From Nemopilema nomurai (Eukaryota; Cnidaria; Scyphozoa; Rhizostomeae; Rhizostomatidae): a DNA stretch of 64,000 bases. The stretch is taken from the NCBI GenBank assembly GCA_003864495.1, contig ML133495.1, forward strand, positions 2,115,231 through 2,179,230, given 5' to 3'. A model generated the notes under the pieces. It worked only from the letters and a program-made list of their open reading frames with translations. It was not told the DNA's origin and did not search any database. This document shows positions 54,101 through 64,000 of this stretch, one piece after another. The position numbers and the translations under genes are program-made. The stretch's first letter is position 1; the number at the start of each line of letters is the position of its first letter.

Positions 54101-57100
54101 CATCTTCATCTTCTTTGCCTTCAAGCTCGACACCTTCAGCGACAACCTCTAACGCGACAACAGCGTTGGTGAATCAAACTACGACGGCCACACCAGCTCC
54201 TGAAACAAGCACTTCGAAGAAGAATACTACAACACACGTCTCTTCTACTTCGCAACCGTCGACAACTACGACGAATGCTACTACCACACAACTGTTAACA
54301 TCGTCGCAAGCATCTACGCAGTCGACGGTTGTTTCTACGAGCAGCCAGCGGCCTAGCACATCTACGGTAGCAGAAGTAACAACATAACAACAACAGCACC
54401 CAGCACGTCGCATGGCGTGTCAACGAACATCAGTGTATCTACCGGAACGGGAAGTAGCACTGCAGCGTTGACGAATCAAACAACAGCCACTCCTGCTACT
54501 GCATCGACAAAGACCACCAAGGTAACTACCACAACATCGGCTCCAACAACTTTGGAACGACGACGAAAATCGCAAATTATCACTACAGTGAAATCGTCAA
54601 CAGCTACAACCGTGTCGACTTCTAGGCCATCTTCATCTTCTTTGCCTTCAAGCTCGACACCTTCAGCGACAACCTCTAACGCGACAACAGCGTTGGTGAA
54701 TCAAACTACGACGGCCACACCAGCTCCTGAAACAAGCACTTCGAAGAAGAATACTACAACACACGTCTCTTCTACTTCGCAACCGTCGACAACTACGACG
54801 AATGCTACTACCACACAACTGTTAACATCGTCGCAAGCATCTACGCAGTCGACGGTTGTTTCTACGAGCAGCCAGCGGCCTAGCACATCTACGGTAGCAG
54901 AAGTGACCAACATAACAACAACAGCACCCAGCACGTCGCATGGCGTGTCAACGAACATCAGCGTATCTACCGGAACGGGAAGTAGCACTGCAGCGTTGAC
55001 GAATCAAACAACAGCCACTCCTGCTACTGCATCGACAAAGACCACCAAGGTAACTACCACAACATCGGCTCCAACAACTTTGGAACGACGACGAAAATCG
55101 CAAATATCACTACAGTGAAATCGTCAACAGCTACAACCGTGTCGACTTCTAGGCCATCTTCATCTTCTTTGCCTTCAAGCTCGACACCTTCAGCGACAAC
55201 CTCTAACGCGACAACAGCGTTGGTGAATCAAACTACGACGGCCACACCAGCTCCTGAAACAAGCACTTCGAAGAAGAATACTACAACACACGTCTCTTCT
55301 ACTTCGCAACCGTCGACAACTACGACGAATGCTACTACCACACAACTGTTAACATCGTCGCAAGCATCTACGCAGTCGACGGTTGTTTCTACGAGCAGCC
55401 AGCGGCCTAGCACATCTACGGTAGCAGAAGTAACCAACATAACAACAACAGCACCCAGCACGTCGCATGGCGTGTCAACGAACATCAGTGTATCTACCGG
55501 AACGGGAAGTAGCACTGCAGCGTTGACGAATCAAACAACAGCCACTCCTGCTACTGCATCGACAAAGACCACCAAGGTAACTACCACAACATCGGCTCCA
55601 ACAACTTTGGAACGACGACGAAAATCGCAAATATCACTACAGTGAAATCGTCAACAGCTACAACCGTGTCGACTTCTAGGCCATCTTCATCTTCTTTGCC
55701 TTCAAGCTCGACACCTTCAGCGACAACCTCTAACGCGACAACAGCGTTGGTGAATCAAACTACGACGGCCACACCAGCTCCTGAAACAAGCACTTCGAAG
55801 AAGAATACTACAACACACGTCTCTTCTACTTCGCAACCGTCGACAACTACGACGAATGCTATTACCACACACTGTTAACATCGTCGCAAGCATCTACGCA
55901 GTCGACGGTTGTTTCTACGAGCAGCCAGCGGCCTAGCACATCTACGGTAGCAGAAGTACCAACATAACAACAACAGCACCCAGCACGTCACATGGCGTGT
56001 CAACGAACATCAGCGTATCTACCGGAACGGGAAGTAGCACTGCAGCGTTGACGAATCAAACAACAGCCACTCCTGCTACTGCATCGACAAAGACCACCAA
56101 GGTAACTACCACAACATCGGCTCCAACAACTTCTGGAACGACGACGAAAATCGCAAATATCACTACAGTGAAATCGTCAACAGCTACAACCGTGTCGACT
56201 TCTAGGCCATCTTCATCTTCTTTGCCTTCAAGCTCGACACCTTCAGCGACAACCTCTAACGCGACAACAGCGTTGGTGAATCAAACTACGACGGCCACAC
56301 CAGCTCCTGAAACAAGCACTTCGAAGAAGAATACTACAACACACGTCTCTTCTACTTCGCAACCGTCGACAACTACGACGAATGCTACTACCACACAACT
56401 GTTAACATCGTCGCAAGCATCTACGCAGTCGACGGTTGTTTCTACGAGCAGCCAGCGGCCTAGCACATCTACGGTAGCAGAAGTGACCAACATAACAACA
56501 ACAGCACCCAGCACGTCGCATGGCGTGTCAACGAACATCAGTGTATCTACCGGAACGGGAAGTAGCACTGCAGCATTGACGAATCAAACAACTGCTATCC
56601 CTGTCACAATAACAACCGAGCATATTCTATCGACTTTAATATTCTCTAAGTCTTCTTCAAAGCTAACTACCACTTCAAGTATCAGCGGGCAAACGTCCTC
56701 CGCTCCATCGCCGACCTGTGCCGGAATTCTGTGTAACAATGGGACATGTTTACCAAACGTGTGAGTTTTTTTATCTTGTTGTAACTTCGATGTTTTCTTT
56801 TTTTACTTTTGTATACTTCTATTCCCTGATGGAGAAGTGTCAATCAGGTGACAGGTATATTTTTTATCCTAACGTGAAGACAGATTTTTACGTGATCGTC
56901 AAAATGTTTTTAGAAATGTCTTTTCTTTTTACAACAACCAATGCGAGATACGACTCCTTTTTATGTCTGGTAAGATCGTATCAGGGAGGGATAACAATTC
57001 GCCGAACCTTTCAGAAATTGATGAATTTTCTTTTAGGTCAAAACAGTAATGGAGTAATCTTTGTATTTAAATTGCCGCTCTGTGTCTTAATTGGCTCAAA

Positions 57101-60100
57101 AAAATATACCCTTGACATTAAAATTTGACAAATTCCATCGCCCTGGAGTTACAATTTTGTTTCTATTTTATTAATCGTTATCTAGGGTTCGATTCTTGGC
57201 CGAGATCTAGCAAATCCACAGAAATTAGAGTTGCAGCCTCCAAAATGCAACTTTGATAGAAACTTGCAAGGCGGTTCCATGCTTTTATCTTTGGTATCGT
57301 TCAAGATAAAGTGCGGAACTTTTCAGTCCAAGTTTACTTCATGTTTTCATCATTTCCCGCAAAAGTAAAAAATCAACAACATCTATGACATTAGGTAACA
57401 AAGTTCAAAATTTTGTTCCTGGTTGAAGTGGAACAATCCCGCTGTTAGTTGTTGCTTTAGGTTCTTTTGGTATTGTTTTGGAATTACACGATTTTTGATA
57501 TGTACATAACTAAATAATAGCTAAATTTTCCAGATATCGATGCGATGGCGAAAGAGACTGTCTTACAGGAGAAGATGAAATGGGCTGTTTGGGAATGTGC
57601 GGAGGGAATCGGTTCTACAACTCGTGCTCCACAGGCTGTGTTGACACGTGCCAATACATGAAAATCACGTGCGAGGAGCGTTCTTGCGTGCCCACCTGCC
57701 AGTGTCCGGATGGTTTGAGCTATAACGGAAGCTATTGCATCCTGCCTGGAGATTGCCTTTGTCGTGATGCCACTGGAAGGTTTAGGCGACCTGGTGATTC
57801 TTGGTACAGCAATTGCAGTACTTGTTATTGCTTCAATAACAGGGTACAGTGTTCTGCCATGGTGTGTCCGACACTGCCTCTCTGTCCACAGCCACAGTAC
57901 AGGGTGGTGACACCAGCGGGAGAATGTTGTCCGAGATGCGTTTCGTCTAACGTAACTACAATCTTCACAACAGTGAGCACTTGCTCTGGTTTTCGATGCG
58001 ACGACAAGTGCATCCCCACCAGCTGGCTTTGTGATGGCGAGAGAGACTGCAGAACTGGCGTTGATGAAGCAAACTGCCCAAGCACGTCCAATTGCACACA
58101 GTCGTTAGGTTCGTTTCCTTTTCAGGCCTCTATCAAATTAGTACAGTTGTAGAAATGTGTCCAACACGACAACCGTCTTTTTTGGGCTATGCAGTGACTA
58201 ACAGAACTTGGCGGGAGGACTGTATTCCTTTTCCTTATGATTTGTCATCCACATATGATGATCTTCTAATAGCATATGCATCCACGTGGTGTTTGTTTGG
58301 TTTTTTCTAAGGCAAGCGACAGCTAGTGTTCTTGTTAGATGACCATCGTGTAAAGCAGCAATTGGTGCAAGTAAATGCAGTCGTAGCTCCTGGTAATCAG
58401 TTGCAATGACTCAGGGCCTTGTCTCAACTCAATGTTTTCTGTATTTATGTCATTTGATACTGTTGAAGAGGCTATGGCCTGGTTGAATTTTTTTTAGTTC
58501 TAAGACTCAACTTTCGCTTCTTTTTCGGCCACCTGAGTCATCAGCCATATGACTATCCTTTGCAGGCTTAGAGAATGGGAACGTTCCAGATAATTACATC
58601 AGTGCCAGCTCTTCAAGAATGCATTTTCCACCAGATTACGGTCGCCTTAGTTCAGTCGTCCCCTCGTCAAATGCATCATGGTGCGCGCAGAAGGATGACA
58701 AAAGCCCATACTTTCAAGTTAACTTTGGCACACTTGTTCGCGTCACTAAGCTAGCAACACAAGGCAGGCCATTTTCTAGTGAATTTGTTAGAACATTTTC
58801 AGTTTTTTACAGCATGGACGGAGCCTTATGGAAAAAGTACATGGTGAATGGAACCAGAAAGGTATGTAAAAGCCAGTGAATTGTTACATGTCCACTAGTT
58901 ACATCTAGTGTCACCGGATAGCTGACAACGCACTTCTATTTTTGAGGATTTGTCAATCCTTGTGATAAAATTACCTATTTGCCATGTCAATGTCAGTGTT
59001 CTTGCTTCCAGTACAAGAAAGAATCCAGCTGGCTGCATGACGATATTTTCATGCTATTTCAGGCTTGGATTTGCATCAATTATTTGTCTACACACTTTTT
59101 TGTATTTCAAGGTTTTCGAGGGAAATTTGGATGGAGATTCTGTGGTTTACAACAAGCTTGAAATTCCATTCACGTCAAGATTTGTGAGAATAATTGTCCA
59201 TTCTTTTCAAAATGCATCGTGCTTGCGAATGGATGCTTATGGGTGCAATGCAACAGTGCCGACTCCGCAGCCTACCCAAATAACAACGAAATGTCCAGAG
59301 TTTTCCTGCGATAACAATACGAAATGCATTCCTAATAGATGGGTTTGTGATAGAGCCTTTGACTGTCTAGACAAAACAGACGAGATGCATTGCAACCGCA
59401 CCTGTAGGTATGCCTCTCCGTTTTATTTGGAATCTCTGGTCTACGATTGTGACATTTAATCTCAGTCTACAGTTTATCATAGTCAGTATGTGTCAATGTC
59501 TAAGACTTCAAAGCTCTGAGCTAATAAACACGCTATCTTATACTGTCTCAATTTTTCACTGAGAAAGTCTGCCATGATGCAGCAAAGCGTGCAATCTTCC
59601 TTGAATGTCACAAGCTGCAAGACAACCACTTTTGTACATTTTGATTCTAGGCGCTTGTAAGCGGTCGTCTGGAAGTTCAATGTTCTTCTATTCATGTTAT
59701 TTTCTCTATTATCGTAGTTGTGGTTAGGGTTATTAATTGAACATTAATGCATCTATAGTCAAAGTGAGTTCACTTGTGGCAATGGAAAATGTGTCAAAAT
59801 GGCTTTTATTTGCGATGGAGACAATGACTGCGTTGATGGAACGGATGAGCATAACTGCACCAATGCTACTTGTACCAGCTCCGAATTCACCTGTCCCAAT
59901 GGCAAATGTATACCAACGCGGTAGGCTCTTGTTTTAAGTTATCAATATTTTTTAGGCTGCACAGCATTCTTGAACTCATCTTGTTTTTCAATCAAACGGA
60001 CAGGAATGGTTTGGTTGCTGTTTATGAATCATTCTAACGCTAAAGTCCAAATTCTGGACTTTACAATACTGAAACTAGATGCAGCCTGAGAGATAATGCT

Positions 60101-63100
60101 CAAGTTATGTTGAAACAGTCTCTTAGTTTGTTCACGGATCGTTAATGCACGAGATTCATCCTCAATGCACGAGATTCAATCATAACTTGGAAAACTAGGT
60201 AAAATATCCTCAATTTATTTTTTTCATAAAAGGTTTCTTTGTGATGGTGACAAGGATTGTCAAAATGGGGCAGATGAAGAAAACTGTCCAACTGTGGTGA
60301 CAACAGCATCTACAACTTCACCAAAAAACTGCACCGGGTTCTTGTGCCGACTGTCACAAAAGTGCATTTTGAGACAATACGTGTGTGACAAGTACGTGGA
60401 CTGCCCCAATGGTGAAGATGAGACATGCTGCCAATCAGATAGTTATCTTTGTCCCAGCAATGATAAATGCATACCGAAAAGCTACTTGTGCGATGGATAT
60501 AAAGATTGTCCAGGTGGTGAAGATGAAAAAAGCTGTAATATTAGTACAACCGCGGTAAGCCTTTTGGCTCTCTAAACATGTCCATCCAAGAATCACATGA
60601 ACCTTGTTGCATCTAGCAGAGATGTTTTGTTGCGGTTTTGCTATTTGTTACGTTATTATTATGTTGTTGTTATGTTATTGTCATTGCTCTAGATTTGTCG
60701 TCAGATAATGCTGAAGGAAATTTCATGCTATCAATTCTATCATTAGAATGACGGGAGATGGACCTTTCTCAAGCCAACACATCACTGCTTGTAATAAAAG
60801 CTTACCATTATCTGATATCTGTCAATCCTTTAGGCTCTAACAAAGTGCCAGATATGTAACATTTTAGCTCTTTTTTGCAAATACCTCGGAGTGAATTAAT
60901 GTCACTTCTTATCAACCTGCTCTTCATTCGAAGGTGTCGACAACAGCATCAACATACCCCGCCACCTTGACATCAGCAGTCTCCACCTTAATCACAAATC
61001 ATAGCCACCTTGTGACGACAGCAACAAGACATTTTATAAGCAGCACACAACCGCTGTTGTCAAATCTTACTTCGACATTTTCTCCAAACATTTCTACAGA
61101 GATTCCTGTCACGAGTCTACCCAGTACAAGCACAACAGGTATATTTATGGTAAACGTTTTGTTTTCAAAACAGGGCTCTACAAGTCTGCAATAGCTGAAA
61201 ACCGATTTCATTTGGTACTCCCAGTTTTATTCTTGAAGCTAACATTATGGAACAGGGTGAAGGGATTTTATGATTTCTTACTTTCAGCTAAAGCTTTATC
61301 AATTTGTATTAGATTGAATTTATTCTTGACCATTTAGTTTCGGCAAGTGATTGGCAAAATTTAAACTTTTATGGCAGCAGTTTAAATAGCTAAACAGCAA
61401 TGACGATTTCATTCTATTATTTTTCACAGCCTTATCTCTTTGCAAAAGAGTATCTTGTAACTTCATTTACAATGTTTTGTTAATAAAGCAAAAGAACATT
61501 ATACAATTATGTTCACATACATAAATAGCAGTGAATATTTGGTTGCACAATGACATTAAAATGCAGCGACTATATATGCAGTCCTTCTAGAATTAATTGT
61601 TATTTTGGAGGGTAAACGCAGTAATACTTGTGGTTTACTTTCCAGACACTTCTCTATGTGTTAGAATGACGTACATCTTTCTAGTTGTTCTACTTCTGTA
61701 GACCATGAAATGGGTTATTGTATTCTTTAGGCCTGTACACAACCAAATGTCCATTAAATTCTACATGCTTCTGCACGAGGACCTGCGACTCAATGGCTGA
61801 GAATACAAAGAGCTGTACGCAGTTCATCTGCACAGATCTTTGCAACTGTACCCAAAACTACACGAGAGCATCCAATGGAATCTGCTACAACACACCCAAG
61901 TGTCCTTGTGTCACTGGTGGTGTTGTTCATAAGGTACTTGTTAGTGACTTCTGTTAATTGATAGGGAATGGATTCTGCCCAATTTCGTGAACATTGAGAA
62001 AGGAATTATCACCACCTAGGCAAATTTCAGCTCCTGTAGTGCAGATAAACTTTGCAGAGTATGTTTTCTTAAAGATATTAGTGTAACACATCATCAGTCA
62101 CTGCCTTAGTCGACTATTGAAAAGCATATTGTCTACCTCTGTTCACCATCATGTACCTTGGAATCTTGTAGGATTATGGTAATGGATAGCTAATTGCTAT
62201 TCAAGAATATTTTCCTATGCATGTATTGTGACAGAAAAGCAGCTTAGAAGGTCAGTATCGGGTAGATTAACCATTTTCTACTGCATAGGAAATAATAACA
62301 GTTATTTATCCCACGATTTCGACTGTCTTCCAGGTTGGATCGTTGATCAAGCACACCAACAACTGCACGACTTGCATCTGTACCGGATCCGGGTTCAATT
62401 GCACATCCTATTGTCCCATACAAAACTGCCCGGAGGTCGGTCTATTTGCAGTGTTTTGAAAAAAATTTACTGATCAATGACGCTTATTTTGAACTTTGCT
62501 GAATAAAAATGTGTTAAATGTAATTCTATATATTATTCAGAAGCAAATGAACTTGCGGTTTGTATGCTCCTGAAAATCTGAATGTTCGGCGTCTAAAGTT
62601 TTTTAAGTCGCTTTAGAAACAGTATGTTTAAATTTCTTACCGCTATCTTCAAATGTCCTTTTAGCCGGCGTACCCTATCATCATTATGTAAAATGGGTAA
62701 ATAAATAATTGAGCAATAATAATGAACTTTTTTTCACTTATTGAGATTCCTCTAACTGAGGTTTAAATATCAACTGCTACTGCTACAGACACATCAACCT
62801 TCTACTCTTTTCAAAATAGTTTTTTATTTGGAATATTTCTGATTTCTGTAGCGCATTAGTGCACTAAGATGAATTGCATTAATCTCAAAGTGTCATTCTT
62901 GTTTCGCTGAAAGAATGCCTTTACCTTCAATTTCCACGTTTTGTTGTTTTAGGGCCAAGAAATTCATTATGAGAAAGATCGATGCTGCGTTTGCACACCA
63001 ATCAGTAAGCATAACATTTGACTTGATGATTGATTTATTTGAAAAATCGATGCTTGTAATTATCTAGAGATAAATGAATTCTGATATCGAAAGTCAAAAT

Positions 63101-64000
63101 AGCCTGTTAGATTTAACATTCAAAGGATAGTTTCAGCCAAACTTGATTCCGTAAACGAATGTCTTCCCTAACAGACATCACCACCTTGACTCCAGCAACA
63201 ACAACAGCAACTACTGTCCGCTCTTCTACTCCCTCTACCCTTGTGCCGGTGTCAGAATGTCTGGTCAACGTTTCGAATGTCAATTTCACGAATATTGACG
63301 GATGCAAGTCGGCTGCCACTCTCATGCAGACCAGTTGCTCTGGCAAATGTGCGTCGGAATCCTGGACTACGTTTAACGAAGCCGCACTGTACAACGACTG
63401 TCGATGCTGCAAAGCAACTGGGTACAAGACCAATACAGCCCAGCTGAATTGTCGAAACGGGACCGTAATAAGCATGAGTTACCTCGTTATTACCAGCTGC
63501 CACTGCAGAGGCTGTAGTTACGATCTACTTGGTACGGCAACAACTTCTACTACAACACTTACATAGACTTTAACCTGCAGTCATTCCTAGCGTAAATCCC
63601 TTAATGAGTATTAGTTGCCAAAAAATTCGTTCAATAAAGCGGCATTTGTCTGTCTGTCTGTCTTTGGCCAGTATTCTAAGTGGGTTTCATTGTCTTTATC
63701 CCCCAGCAACTGCTTCAATCAAAACCGTTGCTCATACCGAGAAGCTACCCGTCAGTGACAGTGTAACAACAACACTTTCGTATCAGACGACAAAACATAA
63801 AACTGATGTTATCTCGCTTGATAAGTCCTGTCGTGTAGCAAAATATAGCAAAATTATCGAAACTAGTTATGGATGCCGATCAGAGTATCCCGTTGCAAGG
63901 ACATCGTGCGAAGGAAGCTGTCACTCTAGTTCTCATTTTGAAAATTTGAAGCTTCATTCTGCGTGTGACTGCTGTAAACCTTCTGATTACAACGTCCATA
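33160..64000 (+). CDS. Giant mucin / SCO-spondin-like secreted protein (3' end outside window)
   Basis: Extracellular gel- or matrix-forming glycoprotein, at least ~6,500 aa. Exons: 33160-33179, 33275-33379, 33707-33895, 34141-34238, 34330-34434, 34670-34918, 35185-36012, 36475-36709, 37392-37438, 38042-38328, 38708-38971, 39416-39650, 40207-40447, 40986-41273, 41658-42091, 42395-42790, 43225-43462, 43624-43673, 43999-44226, 44649-56760, 57534-58108, 58566-58861, 59112-59407, 59759-59920, 60233-60554, 60934-61138, 61731-61933, 62334-62435, 62953-63004, 63175-63531 and 63707 to the window end. Domain order: signal peptide, EMI, WAP, EGF, three VWD-C8-TIL assemblies plus one more TIL, mucin repeats, LDLa, TIL, VWC, LDLa, F5/8C, five LDLa, TIL, VWC, CTCK, CTCK. 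VWD assemblies and CTCK knots usually mediate disulfide multimerisation. Small indels break the frame only inside 44649-56760. No known family has exactly this order, so I give no symbol. The start could instead be the ATG in exon 2. Confidence 0.87.
33743..34238 (+). other. EMI domain (exons 3-4 of the giant gene)
   Basis: Cysteine pattern with '[13 protein letters not shown]', '[10 protein letters not shown]', '[15 protein letters not shown]' and the signature ending '[11 protein letters not shown]'. EMI domains sit at the N-terminus of EMILINs, multimerins and SCO-spondin and support multimer assembly. The exon 4 acceptor after 'acttctgtag' gives the best domain; an upstream in-phase acceptor (…gagag) would add about 10 residues. 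Confidence 0.85.
34670..34918 (+). other. WAP four-disulfide core plus EGF-like domain (exon 6)
   Basis: Eight cysteines in WAP order ('GICPENN', 'SYCSG', '[15 protein letters not shown]', 'GCRQC') are followed directly by an EGF module ('[19 protein letters not shown]'). A WAP module is not part of classical gel-forming mucins. Confidence 0.85.
35185..36709 (+). other. VWD-C8-TIL assembly 1 (exons 7-8)
   Basis: Exon 7 (828 bp) encodes a whole VWD and C8 pair: '[20 protein letters not shown]' (departing from the usual GDPHY/F), '[12 protein letters not shown]' with the CGLC motif, and C8 cysteines up to 'NWRSPNLC'. Exon 8 encodes a TIL domain ('[13 protein letters not shown]', 'GCFCPES', 'CPCLHAG'). 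Confidence 0.92.
38042..40447 (+). other. VWD-C8-TIL assembly 2 (exons 10-13)
   Basis: VWD starts with '[19 protein letters not shown]' and ends with '[12 protein letters not shown]', where Ser replaces the first Cys of CGLC. C8 is exon 12 ('[19 protein letters not shown]'). TIL is exon 13 ('[10 protein letters not shown]', '[16 protein letters not shown]'). Confidence 0.92.
40986..41273 (+). other. Extra TIL domain (exon 14)
   Basis: A full TIL-type cysteine array ('[13 protein letters not shown]', '[13 protein letters not shown]', '[10 protein letters not shown]') after the second assembly, reminiscent of the D' segment (TIL'-E') in von Willebrand factor and gel-forming mucins. Confidence 0.8.
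41658..43673 (+). other. VWD-C8-TIL assembly 3 (exons 15-18)
   Basis: VWD: '[19 protein letters not shown]' through '[12 protein letters not shown]' with intact CGLC. C8: '[18 protein letters not shown]' up to 'RWRSRDFC'. TIL is in exon 17 ('[10 protein letters not shown]', '[15 protein letters not shown]'). Exon 18 (50 bp) adds a small Cys-rich piece ('[15 protein letters not shown]') before the Ser/Thr-rich region. Confidence 0.9.
44688..56597 (+). repeat. 528-bp tandem repeat array encoding mucin PTS domain (~22.6 units)
   Basis: Units begin ('gtgaatcaaactacgacggc') near 44688, 45207, 45735, 46262, 46790, 47318, 47846, 48374, 48900, 49427, 49956, 50484, 51012, 51540, 52068, 52596, 53114, 53642, 54170, 54697, 55224, 55751 and 56277; the last is partial. 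The standard unit is 528 bp (176 aa) rich in Thr and Ser, with eight N-x-S/T sequons: NQT, NTT, NAT, NIT, NIS, NQT, NIT and NAT. The first unit lacks nine bases (519 bp). Units are nearly identical; the most frequent differences are GTG/GTA and AGT/AGC at two fixed positions. The array sits within one exon (44649-56760) flanked by unique sequence. Dense O- and N-glycosylation is inferred. Several units carry 1-bp indels. Confidence 0.97.
56715..58080 (+). other. LDLa - TIL - VWC - LDLa block (exons 20-21)
   Basis: LDLa 1 crosses the exon junction ('[15 protein letters not shown]' plus '[15 protein letters not shown]'). It is followed by TIL ('[16 protein letters not shown]', '[16 protein letters not shown]'), a VWC-like module ('[19 protein letters not shown]' ending 'GECCPRC') and LDLa 2 ('[20 protein letters not shown]'). 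Confidence 0.88.
58566..59257 (+). other. F5/8 type C (discoidin) domain (exons 22-23)
   Basis: '[17 protein letters not shown]' start, '[17 protein letters not shown]' core, '[17 protein letters not shown]', then '[13 protein letters not shown]' and 'LRMDAYGC' at the end, the full discoidin pattern across two phase-0-joined exons. Such domains bind glycans or lipids in other proteins; the ligand here is unknown. Confidence 0.9.
59293..60537 (+). other. Run of five LDL-receptor class A repeats (exons 23-25)
   Basis: Five modules carry the calcium-binding C-D-x(4)-D-C...D-E-x-x-C pattern: near 59293-59395, 59763-59858, 59865-60290 (interrupted by an intron), 60328-60430 and 60433-60537. A Thr/Ser-rich linker separates two of them. 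Confidence 0.9.
61731..63004 (+). other. TIL - VWC-like block (exons 27-29)
   Basis: TIL: '[13 protein letters not shown]', '[11 protein letters not shown]', 'CPCVTGG'. The VWC-like half is built from exon 28 ('[15 protein letters not shown]') and exon 29 ('[11 protein letters not shown]'). A Ser/Thr-rich exon (60934-61138) precedes it. Confidence 0.8.
63259..63531 (+). other. C-terminal cystine knot (CTCK) domain 1
   Basis: Starts at '[11 protein letters not shown]', with '[19 protein letters not shown]', '[10 protein letters not shown]', '[10 protein letters not shown]' and the closing 'TSCHCRGC'. CTCK domains dimerise gel-forming mucins and VWF through disulfides. Confidence 0.88.
63646..63664. 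repeat. (TGTC)n short microsatellite
   Basis: Four to five tandem 'tgtc' units in the intron between the two CTCK exons. Confidence 0.7.
63824..64000 (+). other. CTCK domain 2, truncated by window end
   Basis: '[19 protein letters not shown]', '[13 protein letters not shown]' and '[11 protein letters not shown]' repeat the CTCK cysteine spacing after a second Thr-rich linker. The final strands lie beyond the window. Confidence 0.82.

Noticed and set aside
44645..56568. Repeated ~95-codon minus-strand ORFs with Val/Cys/Phe-rich translations throughout the array
   Set aside because: They are the antisense of the Ser/Thr codon repeats, recur once per 528-bp unit, and have no independent start, signal or family resemblance.
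44688..56597. Possible CRISPR array or satellite centromere
   Set aside because: The 528-bp units are contiguous with no spacers, lie inside a coding exon in phase, and encode a mucin-type peptide.

Overview
This is a metazoan nuclear genome window: AT-rich, intron-rich genes, GT-AG splicing with two GC-AG exceptions, and extracellular domain families (EMI, WAP, VWD, C8, TIL, LDLa, F5/8C, CTCK) found together only in animals. The base composition and compact introns would suit an invertebrate such as an anthozoan cnidarian, but nothing in the sequence proves the clade. All gene models below were built by joining exons by hand at visible splice sites, and the coding phases close exactly for every gene except inside the large tandem array, where small indels break the frame.

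Layout. (1) 427-2851 (+): the last five exons of an SLC35B1-type ER transporter, with a decayed LINE fragment in the intron before them. (2) 5146-15731: a large palindrome. Two arms of about 4.07 kb (5146-9221 and 11663-15731) flank a 2.44 kb spacer. The right arm carries the 3' half of an intact ANKLE2-like gene (9408-15297, +). The left arm carries an inverted copy of that 3' half (exons 4-9) with one nonsense codon. (3) 17846-24076 (+): a complete AATF/Che-1 (Bfr2) homologue of 12 exons, with one GC-AG intron. (4) 25327-28441 (-) and 29317-31984 (+): two canopy (CNPY3/4-like) genes, head to head, with corresponding exon phases and six matching cysteines. Only the first ends in an ER retrieval signal, and it uses a GC-AG intron. 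(5) 33160 to beyond 64000 (+): a giant secreted protein gene of at least 31 exons. Its order is signal peptide, EMI, WAP, EGF, three VWD-C8-TIL assemblies with an extra TIL, a Ser/Thr-rich mucin region made of about 22.6 copies of a 528 bp (176 aa) repeat in one 12.1 kb exon, then LDLa, TIL, VWC, LDLa, F5/8C, five LDLa, TIL, VWC, and at least two CTCK cystine knots. It runs off the window end.

The first four blocks are housekeeping or ER/nuclear genes. The standout is the last gene, which joins the backbone of a gel-forming mucin (VWD assemblies, PTS array, CTCK) to modules typical of SCO-spondin (EMI, TIL, LDLa, F5/8C, VWC). Its repeat array carries many small indels, while every surrounding exon is clean. 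This points to consensus error in a hard-to-assemble array, or less likely to a null allele.
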